A stretch of DNA of 64,000 nucleotides from Eretmocerus hayati (GCA_029851415.1 CM056744.1:11601268-11665267), one strand, 5' to 3'. Positions 46,125 to 58,610 are shown, numbered from the stretch's first letter. Notes: a model not told the origin generated them from the sequence alone. Numbers and translations are program-made.

Positions 46125-47594
46125 ATGTTTGCCACTTGCTCAAGAACCTTAAAAACAAATGCCAACGTAAGTCGATCCCAAACAACTGTTGCTTCGTTTA
46201 TTTCTTACGGAATTCTATAGATAACTCTCCCACCAATTTAAAATTCTAAAATGCAATGATCTTTACAATTTGCATCAATTTCATAGCGATTACGTAATTG
46301 AGTATCACATCTACTTTCAGTTTGCATCACTATTGCAAAGGTTTGAATCAACCCTTGTAATAGCTGAGCATAACAACGAGGTGCTTGCTCCCATTACACT
46401 AAATGCCATCACCGCTGCTAAGAAAATTGGAGGCGACGTTACAGTCTTGGTAGCTGGAACTAAGTGTGGACCTGTATCCGAACAAGTCAGCAAGGCCAAA
46501 GATGTAGCACGAGTTCTAGTAGCTGAGGGAGATGCATTCAAGGGTTTTCTTCCAGAAGCGTTAACCCCTCTTATTGTTGCTACACAGAAGCAGCATAACT
46601 TCAGCCATATTCTTACTGGTGCTACTGCTTTTGGAAAAGCTCTCCTACCAAGGGTAATACATTTAATACAACTCGTATCTTCTTGATGATGATTTTGTGT
46701 CGGAGAAATTGTGAGCATCATTCATTTCTGTTGTAGGTTGCTATTGATTTTGATGTTTCACCATCTAGTGACATAATTGGAATCAAGTCTCCCGATACTT
46801 TTGTCAGAACAATTTATGCAGGAAACGCAATTCAAACCATCAAATTGAAGGACAACATTAAACTAGTTTCAATTAGAGGTACTGCCTTTGAAGCAGCAGC
46901 TGCAGATGGTGGCAGTGCTAAAATAGAGCAAGCTCCTGCAGGAGACTACTCGCCAAAACTAGTAGAGTTTATCAAGCAAGAGTTGGTCAAGTCTGATCGT
47001 CCTGAATTGACTGCTGCTAAAGTTGTTGTATCCGGAGGCCGTGGAATGAAATCTGGTGATAACTTTGAAATCCTATTCAAACTAGCTGATAAGCTTAATG
47101 CTGCTGTTGGTGCTTCTCGTGCTGCAGTAGATGCTGGATTCTGCCCTAATGACATGCAAGTAGGCCAAACTGGGAAAATTGTTGCTCCAGTAAGTATGAC
47201 TTATATGCTACAGTAATGAAAAATCTCATGACCAGCTTTCAGGGTTTTTAATGAAATCCATTTTCAATTTCTTTGTATTTCGTTGAATACCAATTTCATA
47301 ATGAAATGGGTCATCAAACAGGACTTAACGAAATTCAACGAAATTCAGAATGGATTTCATTAAGAACCCTGTCAGCTTTAGACATCTTATCAAGGCCAAT
47401 TTTCTTTGATTTTTTAGGATCTCTACATTGCTGTTGGAATATCTGGTGCTATCCAGCACTTGGCTGGAATGAAAGACTCTAAAACTATTGTTGCAATAAA
47501 TAAGGACCCGGAAGCTCCCATCTTCCAGGTCTCAGATTATGGACTAGTGCAAGACTTGTTTAAAGCGGTGCCAGAACTGACTGAAAAATTGTAG
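46125..47594 (+). CDS. ETFA: Electron transfer flavoprotein subunit alpha, mitochondrial
   Basis: Four coding exons: 46125-46166, 46321-46653, 46737-47189 and 47418-47594, all phase 0 with GT-AG introns, giving 334 residues, the family's usual length. Exon 1 and the start of exon 2 form a short mitochondrial presequence ([10 protein letters not shown], few acids). Domain I (about residues 20-200) includes [13 protein letters not shown] and [14 protein letters not shown]. The FAD-binding domain II carries [50 protein letters not shown] and [13 protein letters not shown], all hallmark motifs. The protein pairs with ETFB in the matrix, takes electrons from acyl-CoA dehydrogenases and several amino-acid and choline dehydrogenases, and passes them to ETF-ubiquinone oxidoreductase. 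The start is chosen by the presequence and by the in-frame splice to exon 2. An AATAAA for polyadenylation is at 47770. Confidence 0.97.
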
Positions 47595-47769
47595 ATGCTC
47601 TTACTCTTTTTTGTTACTCATGATTGATAAGATATTATATATCCCTGTAACATTAGTTGAAGAAATTTTTATAGAATTCTTTTTTGCTGGACTTTTTAAA
47701 ATCAATTTTTCTGTGCCCAATTTGTACATATATAATGAAAGATATATTTTTATATTGTTGTAATGGAAG

Positions 47770-47775
47770 AATAAA
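47770..47775 (+). terminator. Polyadenylation signal of ETFA
   Basis: AATAAA about 175 bases after the stop codon, in an AT-rich 3' untranslated region. Confidence 0.6.
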
Positions 47776-48466
47776 TCTCTCTTGAACTGTTTGATTGGTA
47801 ATTTTTTTTGAAAATCAAGTCTACAGAAACAATAACTGGAACGTAGCTCATTAGAGCTGTTGTTAGAGAATATTCTTTATGATTGACAATATTTTCGGAT
47901 AGCTATTCACTTGTTTGGTATCATAACAATCTATATTGCGTTCAAGCATCATAATAAATATAATATTAGAGAAATTTAATAAAATAGTCACATTTATCAA
48001 GCTCATCATCGTCGTAAGATAAACTCCAATTATCGTTAAACTCACCACAGCATAAAATGCACTAGAATGTAGAACGCATGACGAAACCAAAGTTCCTTAT
48101 CATCTCGCTCATGATATTTTAATGACATTTTGATTGACAAATTTAAAGTGTAAGCGCGAATACCAATCGAGCCAATAGCATTTTTTCATCGTTCGCGGTA
48201 CGGCCTGACCATCGACCAATCGCACTTCTTTTCAACAGTCACGTGACTCGATTCGTATTTACAGTTTGCCGCTGGCAGTTTAGTGTTTTCTCGGGCCTTG
48301 GCCCGGCCTAATCGTGTGATTTTCGTGCTGTGCGTGTTTAGAATTTCAATCAACGTGGGGAAGCTTCCCCACAGATTTAGCGACCAAGATGATGAGCGTC
48401 ATGAGAACAAGTTTTGAACGATAACCTCTTGGATTACCGGGCGCCGGGTAAAGAAAATCCGTGACT
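47776..48466. other. ETFA-RhoGAP spacer and RhoGAP 5' region
   Basis: AT-rich to about 48100, then more GC-rich toward the RhoGAP start. A small hairpin GGGCCTTGGCCC lies at 48293-48304. No TATA box is evident, as expected for a housekeeping promoter. Confidence 0.4.
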
Positions 48467-51400
48467 ATGGATGATTTCAACGAAGGCCTTGATGGCAAGC
48501 TCGCGTGCAGGATGCGGAGGGTGCATGGTGAACAATTTCTCACCCTCGTCAGGATGCACTTGTCCTTCGAGCTGGACCTCAATACCGAGGAGTAAGTTCA
48601 GCATTGTTTGTAATACAAGGTTGAATGGTGAACGCACTCAAAGATGGCTTATTTCTCGTTTGCTACCAGACGTCATTTGGGGACAGATTGAAGCCGGTTT
48701 TGTTGCTCATACATATATTCTTTGTTTTCAGCTTCTATTACTAGTTGAATTTGTTAATAATACGTATGTGCTAATGAGCTTCAAACCACAGTTATAGACT
48801 CAAGATCATCTGTTCCATTATATTACAAACACAATACAACTCATCATTCAATCTTGTGAAGAATTTAGAGATAGATGGACTTTAATGCAAAGCTCAAGTC
48901 AACTTTCTCTTGAGATTTACTCTGTATGGGCTTACTTTTATACATCTTTTAGGAATGAAGTAGATGTGGTAACGGAAAAAGGTAAACTGAAGAAATGGGG
49001 AATACTAAACTTCTCAAAGAAACCCAAGACACCACTTAGTCTTCAGAAAGGTTCAGAAGGAGCTACTTTGACTAAAGAGGGGCTCAATCAAGTGAAACAC
49101 CTGGTTGAGTATTTATCCAAAGATCAATGTGAGTAAAACTAGTCCGTGACAGATTTGTTTCACCTATGATGAAATCACAGTTTGATATCTCTCCACTCCG
49201 CTTGGACTCATCAAACAGGTATCAATCAGGAGGGAATCTTTAGACGTACTGGTAAACTTACTAGGCAACAGGAGTTGAAAAATGCTCTGTACCAAGGACA
49301 ACCTCTTGATCTTGATGAAGGAAGATTCAGTGTACACGATTGTGCCTCAGTGTTGAAAGGTTTCTTAGCAGATTTACCAGAGCCCTTATTGTCGGATCTT
49401 CATTACCCAGCTCATTGTCAAATAGCTGGTAAGTTCTCCATCCTAGAATGGGCTGAAATGCATTCACATCCACAAACTATTAAAATACTCTTTTTATTCT
49501 AGAATGGTGTACTTCCACAAATAACGATGATGATTCAAGACTTCTGAGATCTCTTCAACTACTTCTTCTCTTACTACCTCCTCCAAATAGAATTTTACTG
49601 AAACTCATCATAGGTCTATTGAATAAGACAGCGGCGCATGAGAATAGTAACAAAATGAACTGTGATACCTTAGCAACTTTATTTACTCCGCATTTATTGT
49701 GCCCAAGGAAACTTACTCCTGAAGCATTGCATGTGAATTCGCAAAATTTGTCTGGATTGGTTTCTTTCATGATTAAGAAAGGTAATGAGCTTTTTGAAAT
49801 CCCACCAAAACTATCTACTGACATCAGAGCTTTTTGGGTGGAGCAAGAGAAGAAACTTTTGAGTCCTCAGAAACCAGATGTAAGTAATTTTGATTAGTAT
49901 TTATGTGGTTGTCAATCCAAGTACTTAAAGATTCAAGTCGCATCACTTGTGCAATGTAGATCAGGCAACATTTGGTACCCCAATCTGAACTTTTTGATCC
50001 GATTATTTCATAGTTAATGAACGATTATATGACTCATTTCAGCTGAACGAGTCAACGGTTGATAGGACAGGGACAGCTCACACAGTATTTAGTTTCGTAG
50101 ATCGTGACTTAACGGCACAAGCTACGGCATCGCAGGACACGCAAGCAGCCTTAGCACAATTGTATGCTCATATCCAGTCGATGCCTGAATCGTCGAAAAA
50201 ACGTCGACTAGTGAAGCAGTTTAATAAAGAAAACGGTCAAGGAACACCTCGGCATGTGAAACTCAGCAGTAGTGGAGGTAGCGGTGGATCCGGCGCAGCC
50301 AGGAGCTTCGGCGACTCGATTAAGAAACGCATCTTCCATAAGAAGTTACTTAATCATAAGAAAATCATAGACGTCAAATTCGGTTGTAATTTTAGCAGGT
50401 CCAGCAGTGAAGAGAATATCATATCGGGCGTGAGTATAATTTTGTTTCTTTGAGCTCGGCGAATCATCCTCATGTTGTTAGCTGGCTATAACAGCATGCA
50501 ATTATCTTTTTTAATTTTTCTTACCCTTGATGAATAGTGTAGTTTTAGATGAATTCAGATGCTAACATTGAATTATTTCGCATTTCAAACAGATTCACAA
50601 AAAAAACCAGTGAAACTAGACTATTTTAAATCTACCATCCACAATTTGAGATTCTTTTGGTGGACTCTTTCAGTTTAAAGTTCAGTAAATGAGTCTTCTC
50701 GTAATAATCTTGGAAACGTTTTCATCCCGGATTTCTTTCCAGAGATGGTTTTGTCCCGTGGTTATTGATCCATTACCTTCTGTAATGTACAATCAGCCAG
50801 TATCTGTCTCCAAAAACTATAACTATTCACAACTTCAAATATTTTCCAAGCTCATCCACTTACAATGAATCGCAAGTGACTAACAAATGCTTCTCGCTTT
50901 CCTAACGCACGAATCAGGCTCTGGAGGGTCTTCCAAAGGTGCTGAGCAAATCAGAAGACGAATTAAACGCAGCGGACTGTCAATGCGACCAGGGCAGCCG
51001 TCTTCTAAAAAGCAAACCCATAAGCAGCAGTACCGGTAGCCTACACTGCGCCAAGCCCAAGATTACGCTCAAGAGTTACCTGGACGTCAGCGAATCCGAA
51101 ACGACGAGGACCAAGGATGAAATTGATCTGTCTAATCCAGGTGCCGGCGGAGATGAAGGCGATCAGAGACTTTCAAGGCATCAGAGCGAGCCACCCAACA
51201 TGTACTCTAGCCAAGCATGCGACAATCGTGGTGACGAATTACTCAGGCTCGCTTCTGATCCGACGATTAGATCTAGTGAGGACGAGTTGGCTTCGAGTGG
51301 TGAACAACTGATGCTGTCGCCCGCGACAAAAAATAAGCTGAGATGTCTCTACGCTGCTCACACTTCGACACCTTCGAATCTGCTTCGGAAGAGCCTTGCT

Positions 51401-52710
51401 TTGCCCAATGATTATATATTGACGCCCATCAGCGATGACGATAAAAGCATGAGTCCCATCAGCCAAAGTGCGACCAAAATGACTAAGGCTATGCAGGTAG
51501 AGTTTTGCTCCGTCTTTTTTGCCTCTTTTGCTATTGTTCCGCTTATCTTTGCTTGAATGCATCTTTTACTTTGACGATCTTTGAATTCTGTTCATGTCTC
51601 GACTTCATCAACTCGCCTCAGATCTACAATAAAATCCATGCATGCATGTCCTACTAAAATATCAAAATGACCATTCTGAGAAGAATTCTTTGTGGGTATC
51701 AGTGTTGGAACAGTGTCGCTGATTTCTCGCTGCGAATTCGTCAGGATTTGCATAAATTATTTCTTGAGAGATATCTTTGTTTGATAAAATTGAGTCTTGA
51801 GTAATTTGAGAATCATAGTTCTGTCCCTATGAAATGATGATTCCAACTTTGATCTGGAAGGCATCGAATCAATTTACCCGAAATAGAAGAAATTTTACTC
51901 GCAAGAAGCGGTTAATCGTAATTGAATGAGAAATCAATATTCACGAAATTATGCAGAAGATTCCTGCTTACTTATCCAATTACTTTTCAGGAAACGATGA
52001 TGACCCCAAGGTCTAGAAAACCAGTGATCATGGTGTCTGCTTCGAATATTTGTGGGCTTGCGAATGGTTCCGTCCAATACGATTCTACTATGAGCCTCCA
52101 GACACCCAATTTTGATTTAGTGAATAAAAAAAATTATTCCACAGTCATTGAAGAATCGCCAACTCTCGACTCCAATAGTATAGCTAGAAATTCGAACGGA
52201 TTAGAAAATAAAGAAAATACGAAGATTCAAGATACTCCAGAAGATCAGAATTATGTCACGTGCTTGGAAGATGTTTATGAAAACACAATTCAGCAAACTA
52301 TCGCTGTGCCGACTGTAAATACGCTGAAGGAATACTTCCTATCAAGAAGTGTCTTGACTGCTAGCCCAGTAGATTTGAGTTTCACCTCGAGAACTGGCGA
52401 TTTTGAGCAATCTGAATCTGATTCAAATGTTTTGGCAGAAGAAAATAATAACCCTGGCTCGGACACTTCGGGAATTGCTACCAGTAGCACTAATAGTGTC
52501 AATAATTCTTTAGAAAAAACTGAAGAAGGAAATCCTTCTCCCAGAAAACGTTGCACAAGCCTACAACGTAACGATTCCAAACGCTCAATCAAGGATGAGA
52601 CAATTTGCGACAAATTCAAAACTAGCAAAATTTTGAAGCAGAAGCAACTCAGTGAATCGACACTGAACGCAATTGACATTAAAGAACAGCTCCCAGAGAC
52701 GTCATTCTGA
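48467..52710 (+). CDS. Rho GTPase-activating protein, ARHGAP19/RhoGAP54D type
   Basis: Seven coding exons: 48467-48591, 48953-49128, 49219-49428, 49503-49879, 50043-50429, 50918-51496 and 51991-52710. All phases agree, giving 857 residues. The RhoGAP domain covers about residues 70-280: LTKEGLNQVKHLVEYL, then the arginine-finger motif GIFRRTGK (catalytic Arg about residue 109), VLKGFLADLPEPLL, LLPPPNRILLKLIIGLL, and NKMNCDTLATLFTPHLL (the conserved NKM helix). An N-terminal helix region (EQFLTLVRMHLSFELDL) precedes it. The C-terminal two thirds is low-complexity, Ser- and charge-rich and probably unstructured, with a basic stretch (SSKKRRLVKQ) and the conserved-looking word TMMTPRSRKPV at the last splice. 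The family member in vertebrates (ARHGAP19) acts on RhoA in mitosis and cytokinesis; the insect role is inferred. The domain match supports this subfamily, but I cannot exclude a close relative. Confidence 0.9.
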
Positions 52711-53220
52711 CCAGATGAAAATTATACTTAATTTTTAAGTAGTAAGTGCTCTCACAAAAAAAATTGCGATGCGAGACACTACACAGATTTATTGTACATG
52801 TTACATTTGCCACATTTGTATATTAAAAGTGTCAAAATTGTTATATGTTTGTGCGTATTTGACGTTATTAGAGGTTTCTTCCGTGGTCTGAAAGTTGAGT
52901 ACTGCATCGTGGGCGACGTGCCGTGTGTTATAGCAGATACTGTGTACACATTACGTTGATCAAAATAATTGTCTACCAAACGAGTGAAAGTTGTATTCCT
53001 TTTTTTTTCAGAGACTTTACATGACAGCTAGATTTTTCTACATGTGCATTGCAAGTGTTTAGATTGAACTTTCGATATTACTATTTTTCTACCGCACTAA
53101 ATCTATATATTTGAAAATCACAGTGAGTGAATCATTGTCACGGCTAATCACGCGAGGAATTAAGGATATTCGAATATTTTCACCATAACATAATACTGAT
53201 GTAAGAATTTTTCTTAAGGA

Positions 53221-53226
53221 AATAAA
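53221..53226 (+). terminator. Candidate polyadenylation signal of the RhoGAP gene
   Basis: AATAAA about 510 bases after the stop codon. A further AATAAA lies at about 53578, close to the convergent LSM1 stop, so the two 3' ends may overlap. Confidence 0.4.
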
Positions 53227-53623
53227 TATGAGTTCCTTAAAAAATACTCCGCTATATATTTACCTTTGAAACATCAAAAGACAACCCCAGAAATCCAGTA
53301 GAAACGTGAAGACAATTGTAATTTGTTCAATCAATTATTATTGGAAAATACAAAAGTCATTTATATTTACATTCTGAAGAAGTAAAGATAGAGCATGAGC
53401 GCATTTTGAATAGAGGTAATGACAGTATCCCTAGCTTTTTACACTATAATTTTATAATTTTCTGCTAACAAAACATTGTGCATGTTCACAAAACAGGTAG
53501 AGAAAAATATATCATAATTCTCAGTCGATTGACTTTATACATCAATGATTAATAGAACTAAAATTCATCTTGGTCTTAATAAACAAAGCTCACAGTCAAT
53601 CAAGTAACAGACAATTCTAATGG

Positions 53624-54445
53624 TCAAAACATGTCGTCGTGACCCAAGTCAGGAATATAAGACAGACCTCTATCTTTCAGCGCCTTGTTCATTAGCCGCT
53701 CTTGATCTTGTTTCAACTCTTGTTCTCTCCTCTGGGCATCAAGGATATCGTCTACTGAAACTTCTGACAGAGGTAGGCTTTTCTCCTTATCTTTGTCCTG
53801 GTGAAACAAATCATAACTCAAAGCCAACTTGTAAGAAGAGTAATATTTTATTTTAAATGTACTCACAATTTCTCCAAGAAGTACTACATTTTCTCCTCTG
53901 ACAATAAATACGCCCCGAGGTATATCACCATACTCTTTACCTACATGGATCCTTTCAATAGTCTTGTGCAAAACTAAATTTGCAAACTGATCAACACTCC
54001 TGAGGTAGCCGATTAGGGTTCTTCCATCTCTCAGCAAGACCATCAGTTTTTCTACATAAAAATTTGGGAAGAAGTACACATTATGTAGAATTTGCAAGTT
54101 TTCAGATCAGACTGTATTGGTGAAATTTCAAATATTGACAGGATTGCTGAGTTCATGAATGACTTGGAAAATGGAAATTTTTTTTAGTAAAGCAGAGAAC
54201 ATCTGACTATTGATAAAACAAGGTTGGTAGGTGTTCACAGTCTGTTTTCTTTTCTGATGAAAAAATACTCATATTGAGATCACAATTGAGCTAATTAATT
54301 AAGAGAGCAATCACCAAAACAGGTCAATTCTAACCCTCACAACAAGAAGAATGATTTGATTAATGAATAGTTAGGGAATTCTTGACGTACTGTCTAGCTC
54401 CTCCAACAATGATGCAGTACCCGGCACAACGTTGATATTATTCAT
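53624..54445 (-). CDS. LSM1: U6 snRNA-associated Sm-like protein LSm1
   Basis: Three exons on the minus strand: 54445-54391, 54051-53867 and 53797-53624, giving 137 residues (family about 130-135). Exon 1 encodes MNNINVVPGTASLLEELD. The Sm1 motif spans about residues 19-55 (LLRDGRTLIGYLRSVDQFAN, then LVLHKTIERI) and the Sm2 motif about 66-80 (RGVFIVRGENVVLLGEI). A charged helical tail ends in LGHDDMF and contains ALKDRGLSYIP, typical of LSm1. LSm1 is the distinguishing subunit of the cytoplasmic LSm1-7 ring, which with Pat1 binds the 3' end of deadenylated mRNAs and promotes decapping in P-bodies. The gene faces the RhoGAP gene tail to tail, with about 0.9 kb between stop codons. The first exon is easily missed because it is only 55 bases. 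Confidence 0.96.
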
Positions 54446-55590
54446 TTTTCCTACGATAACCTTGTTAATTTTCAAAATAAACAAGTTTTAGATGTGAGAA
54501 ACACGAAACACTGACATGTTTGGGTCGAGCACAGCAGACAACCGGATCATCCATCAGTGTATTGGTGCGTCGGAGCGCGTCGATTCTGCAGTGTGTGCGC
54601 ATACGTGTTTGCGGGATTTTCGTTTGAGTTTTACTTATTACCGATTTCGCACCGCGTCATCAGTGACGTCACTGGTGAAAAGTTTTCTTTTTTGTCGATG
54701 AATAAACTATTTTGACAAAATTTAAAAGCGAGCCATTATTTTGTGTCATTCTTCAGCATCATTGAAATAGGCGCTTCATTGGTGCACCATCTTCTTCAGC
54801 AATCAGCAATCGACTAGCAGCCTCTAAGAGTCTACTTTCATTAGTTTTTCTTGTTATTGGAGGCATTCATACTTGCCCCAAGTCAACGATCCAAATGGTG
54901 GAGTGCGACAATCAACCCAATATCTGCGAATGTGACAGAGAAAATGCGAAAATCGAGCACTATCTTCGAACACGTGAAAAGCGACTTCTCGCCTCCAATC
55001 CGACTCCTATGCCCGTCATTGGACATCGTAACTTCATTTTCTCACCCATTTTCAATCACCTAACTAACCCTCAACCTCCCACGCTTCGAAAAACTCGCAC
55101 AAACGCATACGCGCCTCGATACGCACAATTATTCTCGAAAAACACGGGCACGCGATGGCCCGAGCAGGAATCAGATCTGGCGCGCCGTACGTGCACGTCT
55201 GGGCCAAACACTGGCGTGCGCACGGCGGCCGGATCGGCACTTGAACGGCGGTGTAATGCTTTTTAGCGCTTGGCCCAAACACGGCGCTCGTATGGGGGCT
55301 ATATGTTACTACCACCATCATGCTTCCCATTCATCGGTGTGGTCCATATGCAGCTGCCGCACCGCGTATACATTCATCTCCAGTATACCGGAGTCAGTTA
55401 TATAGCTTCCACCCATTTATTTTCGCGATATTTAACATTTTACATTTTCAAGGATAGATTTTTTAAATTTCAGCTTGCTACGCGCGATCTCATATATTTT
55501 TGTGCAGTGATTGGACCGACTATAGAACCCCAAATATTTGAAGCATCTGTTACGTATGCATGGTGTGTACTAGTGGAGTGATCGAATTTC
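54446..55590. other. LSM1 5' region and CpG-rich spacer, no gene seen
   Basis: A GC- and CpG-rich patch lies at about 55130-55290, including several GGCGTGCGC-like words and two GGCCAAACAC words. The 123-codon plus-strand frame at 54895-55266 has no homology signal that I recognise and its cysteines do not form a known pattern. Confidence 0.35.
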
Positions 55591-56047
55591 GGAGCAGATT
55601 GCATTGATGCGAAAAATGGAGCGTTTTTCTCCATTTTTTCCCGACCCGGGTCGACCGATTTTAGATGGGATTTAGCATTGTCCAAATTCGCCCCCACCAA
55701 TTCGTCCAAAAATGCCCCCAGGCGTTATTTTCGCAGAATTGATTGGGCCCAAGTGAACGACGACGGCTCAAAATCTTCGTTTTGAAACCTAAACGGCAAT
55801 TAAGCTCGTCCACTTTCGCAGAAGTAGCGTGAATTTTTGCATTTGGAAAATGAACCGCGTGAGGCCCTCGAAAAGCACCCCTATGTCAGCGAAGACTCCC
55901 AGTATCGTTTCAGGAGGTCTAACCACCATAAAAACCATTGTCTGTGATGGTATTAGAGAATTTATGCGGCGAAAGCCTAGACTCGCCTCCGACTGAGCTA
56001 TCTCACTTGAACAATTTTGCCCCCGTCCAATTTTGCCCCACTCTCCC
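55591..56047. mobile_element. Possible one-ended inverted-repeat element
   Basis: Read on the minus strand, the end at 56047 is GGGGAGAGTGGGGCAAAATT preceded by TA, the same style as the 44233 element (AGTGGGGTAACTTT). Similar GCCCCC words at about 55690 and 55716 are not inverted, so I cannot find the other end. Confidence 0.35.
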
Positions 56048-56387
56048 CTATATGCATATAAACACTATCATTATTGTTAGATATTTTTCTGAGACTCAGG
56101 AATCTTGATGAATCATCCAAAATAGGCCCAGTAGTTATAGCCAAAAACTATTTTGAGAACAGCTTAATGGAACTTTTGTGTTCTGGATATCAATTACATG
56201 CCATTCATTTTTTCATCAGTACTTATCACACCAAAATTTTCAATTTCAAAAATACCCGAAATTGACTAAAATTGACGATTACCAACAGACCGAGTGCTTT
56301 GTCTTGAAAAAATGAAAATATCTATGATTCGAGAACCGATCACTCATCACTATCTAAATTTTCACTCGAAATTTTATGTGCAACTCT

Positions 56388-56579
56388 GCTGAAAATAATT
56401 CCGAGGGACCCTATTGGGACTTTGTAGGACCTGGTCCTGGGAAAATGTTTAATCCTGATACTTACAAAATTTGACATCGGAGACGTGCAGCATGTAAATT
56501 TCGACCATTATTCCTTCAAAAATGGTCGAATTTTGTCGATTATTAGAGTCTTCTTGGGGTCCCACGGAATTATTTTCAG
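56388..56579. repeat. 192-bp inverted repeat
   Basis: Arms CTGAAAATAATTCCGAGGGA and (inverted) CTGAAAATAATTCCGTGGGA enclose a second, inner hairpin CGACCATTATTCCTTC with AAAAATGGTCG. No coding sequence; no clear target duplication. Confidence 0.65.
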
Positions 56580-56891
56580 TGGTGAAGCTCTAATCTGTGT
56601 TGAGAAGTTTACACACCCAAACAGTTCTCATTACTCTCTCAGCATCAATCAGCTAGGGTAGCTGAAAATCAGCTCGTAATAGCTGATTTCGTCAGCTAAC
56701 GTGAACGGATTTTCACTGATTGAATCAGCTATCACGGGGGGTGATATGCATTGATATACACCGTTAGGGGATGATTTTCCTCGTGCTTTGTGCGCCTCGT
56801 AAAAATTTTTGGCTCTGATATACATAATAGTTCGTTTAGTGCAGTCAGATTAACTTGATTATCCAATTTCCACGTCCCAAATGATGTCACT

Positions 56892-56995
56892 AAAGTGGGC
56901 CACGTGCTGTTAAAGCGGGCCACCTGCTGTTAAAGCGGGCCACCTGTTGTTAAAGTGGTTCACCTGCTGTTGAAGTGGGCCACTTGCTGTTAATC
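56892..56995 (+). repeat. Short minisatellite cluster, about 5 units of 20 bases
   Basis: Five units of the form GTGGGCCACGTGCTGTTAAA, separated from the main array at 57308 by about 310 bases. One unit has drifted to GTGGTTCACCTG. Confidence 0.9.
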
Positions 56996-57307
56996 CCTTT
57001 ACTTATTTTTTCGTCTACAGTTGACATGGCTAAAAACCGACAATTGTGATGAATTTCGATTGACAAAATTCTGAAAAACCTCTGAAAAACCCAGGAACAC
57101 ATCCGCTCGAAAATAGATTTTCTACTTGCTTCCATTTAAGGGAAAGTAAGAAAAAATTTCATTTTTGTACTTATGACGTTTTTGAAAAACTCATTGGGTT
57201 GAATCAGAAATTCACCCAGCTGGTTGAAATTTTTCGGGAAAATTTTTTACAAGTTATTGATATATTTCTTGTCAGAAAAATTTTCCGACATCGGGAAGTA
57301 AGGCTTA

Positions 57308-57975
57308 ATGTGGGCCACATGCTGGTAAATCGGTCCACCTGCTGTTAAAGTGGGCCACGTGCTGTTAAAGTGGGCCACATGCTGGTAAATCGGGCCACCT
57401 GCTGTTAAAGTGGGCCACGTGTTGTTAAAGTGAGCCACATGCTGTTAAAGTGGGCCACGTGTTGTTAAAGTGGGCCACATGCTGGTAAATCGGGCCACCT
57501 GCTGTTAAAGTGGGCCACGTGCTGTTAAAGTGGGCCACATGCTGGTAAATCGGGCCACATGCTGTTAAAGTGGGCCACGTGTTGTTAAAGTGGGCCACAT
57601 GCTGGTAAATCGGGCCACCTGCTGTTGAAGTGGGCCACGTGCTGTTAAAGTGGGCCACATGCTGGTAAATCGGGCCACCTGCTGTTAAAGTGGGCCACGT
57701 GTTGTTAAAGTGAGCCACATGCTGTTAAAGTGGGCCACGTGTTGTTAAAGTGGGCCACATGCTGGTAAATCGGGCCACCTGCTGTTAAAGTGGGCCACAT
57801 GCTGGTAAATCGGGCCACGTGCTGTTAAAGTGGGCCACATGCTGGTTAATCGGGCCACCTGCTGTTAAAGTGGGCCACGTGCTGTTAAAGTGAGCCACAT
57901 GCTGTTAAAGTGGGCCACATGCTGGTAAATCGGGCCATTTGTTGTTAAAGCGGGCCACCTGTTGTTGAAGCGGGC
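57308..57975 (+). repeat. Main 20-base minisatellite, about 33 units, E-box bearing
   Basis: Units alternate between forms such as GTGGGCCACGTGCTGTTAAA, GTGGGCCACATGCTGGTAAA and TCGGGCCACCTGCTGTTAAA. Three-unit (60-base) groups recur, so there is higher-order structure. Every unit contains CANNTG (CACGTG, CACATG, CACCTG or, in one, CATTTG), the core of a basic helix-loop-helix binding site. The ORFs reading AHFNNTWPTLTAGGPIYQH on the minus strand are translations of the repeat and have no support as proteins. Confidence 0.95.
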
Positions 57976-58610
57976 CAGGCTAAGCAGGTGTTTTTCGCTA
58001 TAGCCTCATGACAAAAACCGACAACGGCCACAACCTCACCTCCTGAGAAATAAAGATCTCTCGATCTACATATACTTATGTTGTCATATTAGGCTCCCTG
58101 TCATCATATCTCCTTCAATCCAATGCTGATCACGACACTGTATAGTGTATACGGCACAACACGAATTCGAATATCGTTTAGCTGAAAAATCAGCTATATT
58201 AGCTGAGATTCCAGCTATGTTAGCTGACTGAATCAGCTATTATAAGCTGATTTTTCAGTGAACGGTTTTTTACTGACACGAATAGCTACTGTAGCTGAAT
58301 TTCAGCTACATAAGCTGAATTTCAGCTACAATCACTGATTTATAGCTGATTGTTATCAGCTATATAGGACCTCTCGTGACACAAATTGAGTAACTATCAA
58401 ACCAAAACACCTCATTTCGACGTGATTTGGCCTGGAATTGTCGTTAATATGTTCATGACGATACTGGGACCCGGATTTGTGGAGTTTTTTCGCCAAAGTT
58501 ATCGATTTGAGCGTGATTTTAGCGTTTGCTGATTTGATCAGCAGTTTGACGACCCATGGGAGTAATAGCTGATATTTCAGCTATATTTTAGCTGATTGAT
58601 GCTGAGAGAG

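Larger units (their letters stand above)
56634..58610. mobile_element. 1,977-bp TA-flanked element with internal minisatellite
   Basis: Perfect inverted ends CTCTCTCAGCATCAATCAGC at both termini, with TA on both sides (56632-56633 and 58611-58612). Subterminal zones (56650-56735 and 58175-58600) are packed with short AGCTGA/TCAGCT words, at least 25 in all, in both orientations. Shared longer blocks include GAACGGATTTTCACTGATT on the left and its near-inverse TTTTCAGTGAACGG on the right. There is no transposase. The interior, 57308-57975, is the 20-base E-box minisatellite. The terminal style (dense subterminal repeats, TA duplication) suggests a non-autonomous DNA transposon; I cannot name the superfamily. 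Confidence 0.85.

Noticed and set aside
45665..46165. 166-codon minus-strand frame opposite ETFA exon 1
   Set aside because: Antisense to the ETFA leader and first exon, with no recognised domain; it reappears only because that region is duplicated at the window start.
54895..55266. 123-codon plus-strand frame with an N-terminal cysteine group
   Set aside because: No recognisable family; it sits in a CpG-rich patch where stops are rare by composition.
57247..57718. Minus-strand frames with regular AHFN-TWPTLTAGGPIYQH repeats
   Set aside because: They are the 20-base minisatellite translated (60 bases = 20 codons), so the regularity is not evidence of a protein.
57308..57975. CRISPR array
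   Set aside because: Direct 20-base units have no unique spacers, and the genome is clearly eukaryotic.
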